A stretch of DNA of 35,792 bases from Methanobacteriota archaeon. GTDB lineage: Archaea > Thermoplasmatota > Poseidoniia > Poseidoniales > Thalassarchaeaceae. The DNA is taken from the NCBI GenBank assembly GCA_014240285.1, contig JAAZXI010000010.1, forward strand, positions 1 to 35,792. Reading direction: 5' to 3'. The notes beneath the pieces were generated by a model. The model was not told the origin of the DNA. It ran no database searches and saw only the letters and a program-made list of their open reading frames with translations. Below, one piece after another: positions 1 to 8,802 of this stretch. The position numbers and the translations under genes were made by a program. The first letter of the stretch is position 1; every line of letters begins with the position of its first letter.

Positions 1-1
1 G

Positions 2-322
2 AGACAGGTACTGGTAGAGCTCGACAACGACGGCAGTCGCACCATCGAAGACATCGAACTGCAGGTTAGGTTCATTGACTCCGATGGGATAGAAGTGTCT
101 AGATCGTCGTTTCTGAGAGACAACCTACCGGCGCACTCGTCAGTATCGGGAGATGACATGGAACTTCTCATCGAAGGCGCCTCCGTGTGGGAGAACTACA
201 CTATCGAGGTTCTGATCTACTACGATTCCTATGCTGGTCAGAGGAGCGAGAGATGGACACATGATGTAGGGGAGTGGACGATGGAGATCTTCGTCGACAA
301 GTCGCAATACCGATTCTTCTAG
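2..322 (+). CDS. C-terminal end of a CARDB-like surface protein (5' partial)
   Basis: The reading frame is open from the window edge and ends at TAG 320-322, so the gene begins upstream; a GTG at 95 is in frame but there is no reason to take it as the start. The visible 106 residues look like the end of a beta-sandwich (CARDB/Ig-like) domain: alternating hydrophobic strands, a VELDNDGS-type turn and a final strand ending in YRFF. No membrane anchor or sorting signal is visible. The next two genes also carry CARDB/NEW3-like repeats, so this is probably another exported protein of the same surface block. Function cannot be given from this fragment; the domain assignment rests on pattern only. 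Confidence 0.6.
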   Translation, partial: RQVLVELDNDGSRTIEDIELQVRFIDSDGIEVSRSSFLRDNLPAHSSVSGDDMELLIEGASVWENYTIEVLIYYDSYAGQRSERWTHDVGEWTMEIFVDKSQYRFF

Positions 323-341
323 TGCAAATCATGACTTTTCT

Positions 342-358
342 TGGGTTCGTAGAACCCA
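342..358. terminator. 7-bp hairpin with 3-nt loop after the first gene
   Basis: Perfect inverted repeat TGGGTTC / GAACCCA (342-348, 352-358) around the loop GTA, starting 20 bases after the upstream stop codon and preceded by a short T-rich stretch (ACTTTTCTT). No T tract follows it. It resembles the other compact hairpins of the window. A role as terminator or 3'-end stabiliser is inferred. Confidence 0.45.
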
Positions 359-392
359 TACGCTCAAATTGATAGCGACGAGGCGATAGCCG

Positions 393-3300
393 ATGACAAA
401 GCGCTCAGTGACGTTGATAATGATCGTTCTTCTGTTGTCCTACGCCCCCGTTCCCGACTATTCACCGACTGAGGTCAATCCTATCGTGCAGTCATTGGAT
501 CGCACGGTTGAGAGGGTGGAAATCTCCCCCGACCCTAACAGCATACAGGATCTCGGTTCCCCGCTCATCTACTCCGGCTCTGAGGATCTCAGAGTGATCA
601 GGGCGGACTCCAGCATCGGTGTTTACACCTTAGCAGGGCTACTCCCCTCAGTTCAGATGAGCACTGAACTGACTCAGCCACGAAACGACCTCGCAATCGT
701 CCTCGTTGACGGCGAAGTTGGACTCTGGGAAGCGAGGATGGCAATACTCGAAGTTGGGAATATCGAAGTCAGATCGACGATACCTCCCTCAGGATTCCTA
801 GTGCAGGCCCCGCCCGATGACATCACTGCCCTGTCATTGGTGGAAGAGGTCGAGGCAATTCATATGGTGCCAGCCGGGCTGCTGGTACACCCTGATTTGA
901 GACTGGCCAAAGGGGAGCAGACGCTTCTAGTCGAGGTTCTCGGATGGAAGGACTCAGATTTGAATAGACACGATAAGCCCGGAATGGGCTTTGAGGACAC
1001 ACTGAACATAGCAGCATCGCTCTGGTTGAAAGAGTACTGGTCACCTGAGCCGGGCAGGATGTGGGGACTAATCACTTCAGATGATGTGGATGAAATAGTC
1101 AAACACCCCTCTGTCGCTTATGTCGCTCCTATGCCCGTGCTAGTATTGCATAACGACCAGGCCAGAGTCAACATGGGAATCAATACTGTCGAGTCCACAT
1201 TCATCACCGGATTGAACGGCAGTGGACAGAAGATTGCCGTGGGCGACTCCGGACTCGACGACGACCACGGCGACTTCACCGGCAGAATCGCCGGCTTGAC
1301 TTCAGTCACCCCCGGTGATTCGTCGACAGCAGATCTCTCTGACGGGCATGGCACCCACGTCGCCTGCACGGTTTTGGGTGACGGATTCCGCAGCAGCGGC
1401 ACCTACCAGGGGGTAGCGCCAGAGGCGCAGGTCTATTTCCAAGCGATGGAGGACGATGATACTGGTCATTTGTACAGCTACGGCATCAATAGCATGCTCA
1501 ATTCTGCCTACAACAACGGCGCCCGTTTGCACACTAACAGTTGGGGTGCAGGTAGCGGGAGCGGGAGCTACTCGACCCAATCAGAGGATGCCGACGACCG
1601 TACCTCGACATGGGATCAGTACTGGTCCTACGACGGGATGACTGTTCTGTTCGCGGCCGGCAACGAGAGGAACGATGGAATTTCACCGCCTGGAACTGCG
1701 AAGAACGTCATCACCATCGGCGGTCACAAGAACCGATACAGCGGTGCTCCCGACGAGATGTACTACTGGAGCAGCCGAGGTCCGACGGATGACGGCAGGA
1801 TCAAGCCCGATCTTGTCGCCCCGGGGGACTACGTCCGTTCGTGCAAGTCGCAGGAGGCGGACAGTGCTCAAGGCTCTTGGAGCAACAACTGGTACCTCGA
1901 ATACAGCGGCACTTCGATGGCAACTCCCGCAGCTGCGGGGGCGGCGGTTCTCGTCAGGGAGTACCTGATGGAGGTGATTGGCAGACAGGATCCTCAAGGC
2001 GCTCTGATCAAGGGGCTGATGATACTAGGGGCCCAGGACATGGGTACCCGAGACATACCCAATGATGACGAGGGGTGGGGCCGAGTAAATCTCGTCGAAT
2101 CACTGATTCCAGACAACGATGTCGGCATCTTCGTCGACGACCGCTCGAGACTTTCCAGCGGACAGACGAGTGAGTACTCCTTCGATATCACCCGCGTGGG
2201 CGAGCCGATGAAGGTGGTACTGACTTGGTCCGACTATCCTGGATCATCATCTTCCTCGACCCAACTGAGGAACGACCTCGACCTCGAGGTCATCTCGCCC
2301 AACGGACAGGTCACCTACAAGGGTAATGCCTTCATCAATGGACGATCGGTTACTGGCGGAACCAAGGACTCCACCAACAACGTCGAGGTCGTGTTGATTG
2401 ACAATGCCGCCACAGGGACGTGGACGGTACGCGTACACGACGCCCAGCATGGAGGCGGCAGGACCTGGCAGCCATACGCCCTCGCTGTTCGCGGGGTCAA
2501 TGTCAATGACCTGAGCCCAGATCCAGCTTTTGTACAGAACTCCTTTGAGATATCTTCCCCTATCCCCCAAGTAGGAGAGGAGGTCGATGTCTCCGTCGTC
2601 ATCCAGAATCAGGGTGCCGGTTCGGTTGCCGACCTATCGATTATCGCCCGGGCTGACAACGAAATGCTCGGCACCCGTCAGTTGAGCATGTCTCCGGGGG
2701 AGTCGGCAGTACTCGAGTGGAACTGGACTCCGACTCAGCAGGGAGATGTGGAGTTCACCTTCCACATAGACCCAAGTGACACAGTCGAGGAGGCCTCAGA
2801 GACCAACAACTACCTCACTCAGACTGTCGTGGTAAGTGCACCTGGAGTCAGGGTTTCTTCCGAGCAGGCAACCGTCACCCTTGGCGACGCGACGGACAGC
2901 TCGACCACATGGCAGCTCTTACTGATGAACACAGCTCTATTCGAAACCAACGCGTCAATACAGGTCAGTGACCCCATGCGGATGCAGGACGGAGTGCAAT
3001 ACGACTGGTTCACCTCGTTCACCTCGAATACCTTCAATCTAGAGGCAGCCGAAACCACTTCGGTCAGCCTGACCATGGTCCATGGCGAATCCCCGCCTCC
3101 TGGACTCTACAGCATGATGGTCACTGGCACAGATATCGATAACAGCGTCATCTCGGAGTTAGAGATTTTCTTCGACGTGCCCGTGCTGGCCGAAGCCGAC
3201 ATAGTGATGCCGGGCGAGCATTTCACAGTGAGCCCACTCGATCCCACAGAACTGCAGATCCTAGTCTTCAACGAGGGCAATGGTGCCCAGACCTACGACG

Positions 3301-4886
3301 TGGAACTAATATCCCCAGCCGGTTGGCATCTCGGATTAGACACACTCGGGGCCTTCGCAGGCTCCTCGCATGGCTCTACCGGAACCATGGCTAGGGATGC
3401 CGGCCGGACAATCGACATCACAATCAACCCTCCAGGGGCAATGATTCCCGCCGGCTCAGTGTTCGACGCTGCGATAATTATTCACTCGAGAGTCAGTTCT
3501 GACTCCTGGAGCGAGGACATTTCACTTGTGGTCAAGGCGATTGACGAGGTCAGCACGACACCGTCCTCCGACGGCGCAGAGCACGACATCGCTGCGGATG
3601 CTCTGTTGGAAATCGAGGTGGAGCTCATCAATCTCGGTAATCGGATGCTGGACTTACAGTCGTATATGCGCAATATCCCTGGTGGATGGACTGTATCGGG
3701 AGGGTTGGACACTATCAGCATCCCAGCGGGAGAATCCGGTGTCTGGTCCGTGGCACTACAGGGCAATGGAGTGGCTGTTAGCGGGGATATAAAACTCAGA
3801 TTCGCCACCGATGACGGCTTTTACTTCGACTGGAACAGAACTCTGAACGTCCTTTCAGGTGCAATTCCCACTTTGAGCTTCCACATGGTCGCTTTGCCAG
3901 ACGGAACCAATTCAGACTATCCACTGGGAGTCGGGACCCACCCTGTCGGCGAGCCCGGCTTCGACCTCGCTTGGACTGTTACCAACCAAGGCTCGACGAC
4001 TTGGCATCCTACCACCTATCTTGAGGTCCCGGAAGATGATTGGTCATCATCTTGCTCTGCCCCCTCGGCGCTCTCTGCAGGCGCCTCGTCGACGGTGTGG
4101 TGCACCTTGTTGATACCTCTGTCAGCTGAGGCCACCTCCGAACCCATCGTCACACTGGTGATGCAGGGCGAGGGCATCGAGGTGAGCGACTCGATATCAC
4201 TGTTGGTCGAGTCCGTGGCTAGGGTGAGTTGGACCCTTACCAACCAACCGACAGGGCACGAAGGCTACCCGTCCACATTGTACATCGAATTGGAGAACAC
4301 AGGCAACTCAGATATCTCCTACATCCTTCAGACATCGGGACCTGACGGATGGAATCCTTTGATACTCGATGGCGTGGTGGTCAACCTGAGGCCGGACGAG
4401 GTTCGTAGCCTAAATCTTGGATTCACTCCTAATTCCGGGAATGACGGGATGCTTGTGGTGGAACTGGTCGGAGCGGGAGATGTCGAAGGCTCTTCGTTCG
4501 GTATTGAGATTGATGTACTTCCCGCTGCTAAGGTGCAGGGAACGTCAATTCTAGAGACACTGCTGATTGCAGTGTTGGTACTCGCTCTGGTCGGTGGCGG
4601 TCTCTATGTTTACTCTCGCAGAGGGGGCGATTCCTCAAGTCTGATTCAAAGCGACACACTGGCCAAGATAGCTGACAGTTTTGGGCTGGGTGAACAGCAA
4701 GAAGTGGAGAGTGACGGTATTCCCTGCTGGATCTGCAGCCAGGACATCACACCAGGGGAGGCATGGGCCTGTCTAGAGTGCGGTGCGAGATATCACAGGT
4801 CGGACCAAGTACAGGGCTGTGACATCGTTTCCATGGGGAACTGCCTGCACTGTGACGCCCCGTCTGAAGAACTCGCAGAAGCGTGA
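393..4886 (+). CDS. Secreted subtilisin-family (S8) serine protease with CARDB/NEW3 repeats, membrane anchor and RING-like cytosolic tail
   Basis: A 1497-residue protein. An N-terminal signal segment (about residues 5-20) is followed by a pro-region to about 270. The S8 catalytic domain spans about 275-570, with Asp285 in VGDSGLD, His319 in HGTHVA, oxyanion Asn424 in AAGNE and Ser508 in GTSMATP. A P/proprotein-convertase-like beta domain follows (about 585-705), then several Ig-like modules: a CARDB-type one near 715-820 and NEW3-like ones to about 1380. One membrane helix lies at about 1388-1408. The cytosolic end (1445-1487) holds a zinc-ligand pattern C-x2-C-x11-C-x2-C-x4-H-x7-C-x7-C-x2-C. 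The role is probably extracellular protein degradation by an anchored enzyme. All catalytic residues are present, so it should be active. The tail is odd for a protease: it could bind zinc and a cytosolic partner. ATG start chosen because the signal peptide follows directly. Confidence 0.9.
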   Translation: MTKRSVTLIMIVLLLSYAPVPDYSPTEVNPIVQSLDRTVERVEISPDPNSIQDLGSPLIYSGSEDLRVIRADSSIGVYTLAGLLPSVQMSTELTQPRNDLAIVLVDGEVGLWEARMAILEVGNIEVRSTIPPSGFLVQAPPDDITALSLVEEVEAIHMVPAGLLVHPDLRLAKGEQTLLVEVLGWKDSDLNRHDKPGMGFEDTLNIAASLWLKEYWSPEPGRMWGLITSDDVDEIVKHPSVAYVAPMPVLVLHNDQARVNMGINTVESTFITGLNGSGQKIAVGDSGLDDDHGDFTGRIAGLTSVTPGDSSTADLSDGHGTHVACTVLGDGFRSSGTYQGVAPEAQVYFQAMEDDDTGHLYSYGINSMLNSAYNNGARLHTNSWGAGSGSGSYSTQSEDADDRTSTWDQYWSYDGMTVLFAAGNERNDGISPPGTAKNVITIGGHKNRYSGAPDEMYYWSSRGPTDDGRIKPDLVAPGDYVRSCKSQEADSAQGSWSNNWYLEYSGTSMATPAAAGAAVLVREYLMEVIGRQDPQGALIKGLMILGAQDMGTRDIPNDDEGWGRVNLVESLIPDNDVGIFVDDRSRLSSGQTSEYSFDITRVGEPMKVVLTWSDYPGSSSSSTQLRNDLDLEVISPNGQVTYKGNAFINGRSVTGGTKDSTNNVEVVLIDNAATGTWTVRVHDAQHGGGRTWQPYALAVRGVNVNDLSPDPAFVQNSFEISSPIPQVGEEVDVSVVIQNQGAGSVADLSIIARADNEMLGTRQLSMSPGESAVLEWNWTPTQQGDVEFTFHIDPSDTVEEASETNNYLTQTVVVSAPGVRVSSEQATVTLGDATDSSTTWQLLLMNTALFETNASIQVSDPMRMQDGVQYDWFTSFTSNTFNLEAAETTSVSLTMVHGESPPPGLYSMMVTGTDIDNSVISELEIFFDVPVLAEADIVMPGEHFTVSPLDPTELQILVFNEGNGAQTYDVELISPAGWHLGLDTLGAFAGSSHGSTGTMARDAGRTIDITINPPGAMIPAGSVFDAAIIIHSRVSSDSWSEDISLVVKAIDEVSTTPSSDGAEHDIAADALLEIEVELINLGNRMLDLQSYMRNIPGGWTVSGGLDTISIPAGESGVWSVALQGNGVAVSGDIKLRFATDDGFYFDWNRTLNVLSGAIPTLSFHMVALPDGTNSDYPLGVGTHPVGEPGFDLAWTVTNQGSTTWHPTTYLEVPEDDWSSSCSAPSALSAGASSTVWCTLLIPLSAEATSEPIVTLVMQGEGIEVSDSISLLVESVARVSWTLTNQPTGHEGYPSTLYIELENTGNSDISYILQTSGPDGWNPLILDGVVVNLRPDEVRSLNLGFTPNSGNDGMLVVELVGAGDVEGSSFGIEIDVLPAAKVQGTSILETLLIAVLVLALVGGGLYVYSRRGGDSSSLIQSDTLAKIADSFGLGEQQEVESDGIPCWICSQDITPGEAWACLECGARYHRSDQVQGCDIVSMGNCLHCDAPSEELAEA

Positions 4887-4892
4887 AATTTC

Positions 4893-4911
4893 CGCGACCC
4901 TAGGGGTCGCG
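4893..4911. terminator. 8-bp perfect hairpin, 3-nt loop, after the subtilase gene
   Basis: CGCGACCC (4893-4900) pairs fully with GGGTCGCG (4904-4911) around the loop TAG, starting 7 bases after the TGA at 4884-4886. No T tract follows. It is the clearest of the recurrent stop-proximal hairpins; a transcription-end or RNA-stability role is inferred. Confidence 0.5.
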
Positions 4912-4952
4912 ATGCCCGAAGTCCTTAGAGGGGCGGTTATGTCGGAGTGCCG

Positions 4953-7646
4953 ATGAAGCGTAGTTCATCTGTAATCATCCTCACGGCGATGCTGCTTCTC
5001 ACAATCGCATCACCGCTAACCGCAGCAGCGGCCTCAGTGTCGCTTTCAGCCAACCCCACGGCACAGGAAGCGACCACAGATGACGAAGCGGAGTACGATA
5101 TCATCGTGACCAACGACGGGGATGAGGACATCACAGTGACCCTCAGCACTCAGCAGGGCAACGACTGCAGTGGTTTCTCCTCCGCTCTGGATCAGCCCAC
5201 GGTTTCGGTGAATGAAGGAGAATCTGAAACCGTCCTGCTCACGGTTTCGGTGAATGATCAGGCTGATGGTGACTGCGAAACGACGGTCAACGCTCAGGCA
5301 ACAGGGGGCATAGGATCTCCGGCCAGTGACGATGTGACTGTGACGACAACTGCCGGCGATGGTGGCGGACTCTACTCTGTGAAGATGACTACCGATGAGC
5401 AGTTGAAAATCTACGACGGCGACTCGATCGAGTCCGACAGCGTGGTCTGGGACGTCGAGGTCGAGAACAACGGCGAGCAGCAGGCTAACGTCCAGTTGGA
5501 GATGACTTCGGACAATGACTGCGAGTCTGACACCCTTGATGCCACTGTCGACCCGCAGGTCCTGCAACTGGATCCTGAGGACACGGAGACCGTAGAAGTG
5601 ACCGTTGACGTGCCCGACGGGAGCTCAACCGAGGCGGGGGATCACTGCTTCATCCTCAAGGCCACCGTGACTAACGACCCCAATGCTGCTGACCAGGCCG
5701 AGGACAACATCACCTTGACTCTCAAGATTCCCGAGCGCAAGGAGTGTGACCCCGACCTACAGTTCACCTCGCACAACCTTGATCCGGGCGATTCGGCCAC
5801 CAACTCGTTCGAAGTCGAGAACATCGGGAACACAGAGTGGACCGTGACTGCCAATGCACAGGCTCAAAACTCCGACTACGATATCACAGGATGGGTGGAT
5901 TTCGACAGCCCCCTAAGCAAACTCCTCTCCGAGCCCGGTGGTTCGCAGGACAGCCACACGTTCACCTTCAGCGTCACCCCCGATGACTCCGTCGAGTCCG
6001 GGACACAAGTGGGAATCAAGATTCAGGGACGTGCTGGGACTTCGGTCGGCTGTGAGCAGATTCTGACTGTCACAGTTGGTCAGAGTCATGATGCCATCAT
6101 GAGTCTGAGCAAGAACAAGCTCAGCAACGTTGAGCCGGGCAGTTCTGACACAGTCACAGTTCAGATCATCAATCAAGGCAACGGTATGGAGACCATGTCT
6201 ATCGGCGCTACAGGACTGCCTCCTGGGTGGCAGATCTCTTTCTCCCAGACTTCGGTTACTGTTGGCAGTTCGCACTCTGGCAACAACCAAGAAACAGTGA
6301 CTGCGGAGGTATTCATACCTGAGGACGCGAGTGCGGCTGAGGACACGGTCATCACCTTCACCGTTGGACGCGGCGGAGGCAGTTCACCTTACGACACCAA
6401 GGAACTCACAGTTTCAGTGGCTGCGCGTCATAGTGTCACTACCTCGATCCTTTCGATCCAGCAGACCGGTAAAACAGGTCAGACGGTCCAGTTCCCCATC
6501 GATGTGACTAACTCAGGAAACATCCAGGACACTTTCAAGCTACAGACCTGCGACCCGGGAGACCAGACCGGATGTAACTCCCCGATGTGGGAATCGTCAT
6601 TCTCCGACTCTCAGGGGAACACAATCTCGCAAATCATCCTCGATCCAGGCCAGAAGCAGACGGTCTATCTCGACATCCTAGTCGAGGGCGAGGAGGACGC
6701 TGACTCGGCCAGCGTGCTTGCACGGATAGCGATCTATGGGACGGCCGAGGCGGACGAACACACTGTCAGTGTGGTGGTTTCAAACTACAACTACGCGATG
6801 GCCATCTCCCCCCAGAGCCCCGGTGAGATACCGGACCTGATTGGTGCGACCCTTCCTCCAGGAGGTTCCATGGCCGCCTCGTTCTGGGTCGAGAACACCG
6901 GAGACTACCCCGGTGGAGACACGGCGGTGATTACCGTTACTGGCATGGAGTCGTCTGTGCTGAGGACGATGACAATCGAAGGTGTCGAGATTGATGGAAC
7001 AGTGATGATTGGGATGGGAGAGAGAGTCCTCGTCGAAATTCAGTTTGACATTCTCGAGGGAGTTGCCAACGGCGTCGCAGGCGTAGTCAAGGTGAGCGCT
7101 TCGTCGGAGAAGAACACAGCTCAGAGCACTTCGGTCGACGTCGTGGTTGAGGTGATGACTGTTCACGATCTCAGATTCACTCTCGAGGGTGAGGACGAAC
7201 AGACCGCCGAGTACCCTGACAAGGCCTATTTCACTCTCTACATCACCAACTATGGTAACACCTTAGAAGACGTACAAATTATCTCGAGCGAGTCTCTGAG
7301 GGGTTGGGCAGTCAATGTCGATTTCGACGAGTTTGAACTTGAACCAGGGTCGACCAAGGAGGTCCAGATTAGTGTTACGCCGCCCAGCGATTTGCTCGAT
7401 GAAGATACCTATCAATTCACGGTCACGGTGCAGCCCGAGGGTCTTGCCGTTGCAGGCGAACCTATCGATTTGACAGTGACCTCACAGATGCCATCGACCT
7501 TCATCGGCCTGTCTGAGGAAATGGCTCAGGCCCTCGTTTACGGGTCTATTGTTCTGGGCGCCATTTTGGTCATTGTTCTATTCTTCCGCTCGCGCTCGGA
7601 GAACCGCAGAATAGTCGAAGCACTGGAAAATCAGTTCGAGGACTAG
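4953..7646 (+). CDS. Exported Ig-like (NEW3/CARDB) repeat protein with C-terminal membrane anchor
   Basis: About 897 residues from ATG 4953; a GTG two codons earlier (4947) is possible, but the ATG puts Lys-Arg directly before the hydrophobic signal segment (about 7-25, ending in an Ala-rich cleavage region). The body is a tandem series of roughly seven beta-sandwich repeats. Recurring phrases such as ENNGEQ, ENIGNT, INQGNG, TNSGNI, ENTGDY and TNYGNT mark the turn typical of NEW3/CARDB-type domains, and most repeats end with a Glu/Gly-Ser plus V-x-V strand. Scattered Cys pairs may form disulfides. A single membrane helix lies near the C-terminus (about 865-885), followed by a charged cytosolic tail. 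No catalytic motif is visible; a structural, adhesive or S-layer-associated role is likely. It lies 66 bases after the protease and may be co-displayed with it. Confidence 0.8.
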   Translation: MKRSSSVIILTAMLLLTIASPLTAAAASVSLSANPTAQEATTDDEAEYDIIVTNDGDEDITVTLSTQQGNDCSGFSSALDQPTVSVNEGESETVLLTVSVNDQADGDCETTVNAQATGGIGSPASDDVTVTTTAGDGGGLYSVKMTTDEQLKIYDGDSIESDSVVWDVEVENNGEQQANVQLEMTSDNDCESDTLDATVDPQVLQLDPEDTETVEVTVDVPDGSSTEAGDHCFILKATVTNDPNAADQAEDNITLTLKIPERKECDPDLQFTSHNLDPGDSATNSFEVENIGNTEWTVTANAQAQNSDYDITGWVDFDSPLSKLLSEPGGSQDSHTFTFSVTPDDSVESGTQVGIKIQGRAGTSVGCEQILTVTVGQSHDAIMSLSKNKLSNVEPGSSDTVTVQIINQGNGMETMSIGATGLPPGWQISFSQTSVTVGSSHSGNNQETVTAEVFIPEDASAAEDTVITFTVGRGGGSSPYDTKELTVSVAARHSVTTSILSIQQTGKTGQTVQFPIDVTNSGNIQDTFKLQTCDPGDQTGCNSPMWESSFSDSQGNTISQIILDPGQKQTVYLDILVEGEEDADSASVLARIAIYGTAEADEHTVSVVVSNYNYAMAISPQSPGEIPDLIGATLPPGGSMAASFWVENTGDYPGGDTAVITVTGMESSVLRTMTIEGVEIDGTVMIGMGERVLVEIQFDILEGVANGVAGVVKVSASSEKNTAQSTSVDVVVEVMTVHDLRFTLEGEDEQTAEYPDKAYFTLYITNYGNTLEDVQIISSESLRGWAVNVDFDEFELEPGSTKEVQISVTPPSDLLDEDTYQFTVTVQPEGLAVAGEPIDLTVTSQMPSTFIGLSEEMAQALVYGSIVLGAILVIVLFFRSRSENRRIVEALENQFED

Positions 7647-7672
7647 TCGCGACTCCAAAGTTGAGTCCGGAT

Positions 7673-7682
7673 AGGCTTATTG
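7673..7682 (+). promoter_or_regulatory. TATA-like box of the complex I operon
   Basis: The A/T-rich core GCTTATT (7675-7681) stands in otherwise GC-rich sequence. Counting about 25 bases downstream puts transcription start near 7700-7705, exactly where the leader hairpin begins. The element is inferred from position and composition only. Confidence 0.4.
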
Positions 7683-7701
7683 CCCAAATTCAGGTGCAAT
7701 G

Positions 7702-7732
7702 ACCCGTCGGTCCCTATAGGGGACCGTCGGGT
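7702..7732 (+). promoter_or_regulatory. Leader hairpin directly before nuoA
   Basis: ACCCGTCGGTCCC (7702-7714) pairs with GGGACCGTCGGGT (7720-7732): 12 of 13 positions pair, with one T-T mismatch and the loop TATAG. It ends 6 bases before the ATG at 7739 and begins where transcription is predicted to start, so the nuo mRNA would carry a 5'-terminal stem-loop and no Shine-Dalgarno for its first gene. It could protect the 5' end, modulate nuoA translation, or be a terminator for the upstream gene (55 bases away). Confidence 0.5.
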
Positions 7733-7738
7733 GTTGCA

Positions 7739-8185
7739 ATGACTTCAGTTCCCGAAGCTTATCTCGCTGTTGCTGTGATGGCATTGGTGGGGATTGGATT
7801 CCCGGTGGGTAGCTTCATCGCGGCAGCAGTTCTGAGGCCAAGGAAATCACCCAATGACCCAACCAAGATGCGCTCGTGGCTGCTTCCGGGGTATGAGACG
7901 GACCAGAGTCTGTACCTCCGCAGGGACAGCACCTACGAGTGTGGCGCAGAGCCTGTGGGAGACGCCCACATCAACTTCCACTTCCAGTATTACTGGTACG
8001 CCATCATCTTCCTTGTCTTCGACATCGCCTTCATGTTCCTCGCCTTTGGCGGGGTCATCGCCATACAGGACGGCATGCTCGATGAAGAAGTCATTGGCGC
8101 TCTAGCCACCTTGACCGCGTTCATCGTGCTGATGGGACTGGGGGTATGGCATGTTTTCCGCAAGCGAGGAAGGATTTACATTTGA
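7739..8185 (+). CDS. nuoA: Complex I subunit A (NuoA/FpoA)
   Basis: 148 residues with three membrane helices. The family signature YECGAEPVGDAHINFHF is followed by the second helix. This is the small membrane subunit at the junction of the peripheral and membrane arms. The loop before the signature is longer than usual (about residues 35-65, with GYETDQSLYLRRDS). In helix 2 the family normally shows FD-(V/I)-E; here it is FDIA (codons gac atc gcc), so the conserved Glu is replaced by Ala while the Asp remains. It is the first gene of a 12-gene operon and starts at an ATG without Shine-Dalgarno, right after a strong hairpin. Assignment is firm from the signature and the operon order. Confidence 0.93.
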   Translation: MTSVPEAYLAVAVMALVGIGFPVGSFIAAAVLRPRKSPNDPTKMRSWLLPGYETDQSLYLRRDSTYECGAEPVGDAHINFHFQYYWYAIIFLVFDIAFMFLAFGGVIAIQDGMLDEEVIGALATLTAFIVLMGLGVWHVFRKRGRIYI

Positions 8186-8194
8186 GGTGAGCGA

Positions 8195-8791
8195 ATGAAG
8201 GATGAGGGTCAGAACTACTCGCTCTTTAACAGTAGGATGCTGGTTGATGTAGTGGGCGACGTGACCGATGAGGCGCTGAAGGCCAGTCGGATGAAGGACA
8301 TCATCGGGGTGCTCGCTGGCAGGATGTTCAATTGGGGCCAGCGCAAATCCTTGTTTCCACTCCACCTCGGCATCAAGTGCTGTGCTTTGGAGATGGCTGC
8401 GGCAGGAGCCAGCCGATTCGACGCTGAGCGATTCGGGGTTTTCTTCAGATCCAGTCCTCGGCAGTGCGACGTCCTTCTTGTCAACGGCCCAATCAGCAAG
8501 AAGTTCGCCGACCCCATTGTTAGGCTGTGGGAGCAGATGCCCGAGCCAAAGTGGTGCATAGCCATGGGTGAGTGCGCCATCTCCGGTGGCCCCTACTTTC
8601 AGTCATACAATATCCTCGAAGGCGTCGATACCGTGATTCCGGTTGACGTCTACATACCAGGATGCCCCCCAAGACCGGAGGCCCTGATAGATGGATTCGA
8701 TAAGTTGCGACAGAAAATCATCAGAATCGGTGCGGCCCCCAGCGACGCCAGACCGGTTACTGCAGCCCCGCTGATTCCCGGAGACGAGTAG
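8195..8791 (+). CDS. nuoB: Complex I subunit B (NuoB/FpoB), carrier of the N2 cluster
   Basis: 198 residues, a soluble connecting-arm subunit. The four ligands of the terminal [4Fe-4S] cluster N2 are visible: the tandem Cys62-Cys63 (IKCCALEM), Cys127 in MGECAISGG, and Cys157 in PGCPPRPEA. Cluster N2 hands electrons to quinone (or methanophenazine in Fpo enzymes). The start ATG is preceded by GGTGAG with a 3-base spacer, 9 bases after the nuoA stop. The C-terminus has a short extension rich in Ala and Pro. Confidence 0.95.
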   Translation: MKDEGQNYSLFNSRMLVDVVGDVTDEALKASRMKDIIGVLAGRMFNWGQRKSLFPLHLGIKCCALEMAAAGASRFDAERFGVFFRSSPRQCDVLLVNGPISKKFADPIVRLWEQMPEPKWCIAMGECAISGGPYFQSYNILEGVDTVIPVDVYIPGCPPRPEALIDGFDKLRQKIIRIGAAPSDARPVTAAPLIPGDE

Positions 8792-8802
8792 GAGATTCCA
8801 GC

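Noticed and set aside
5046-5567. 173-codon minus-strand frame opposite the Ig-like repeat gene
   Set aside because: It is a by-product of the Asp/Val/Thr codon use of the plus-strand gene; no Shine-Dalgarno, promoter or domain is seen.
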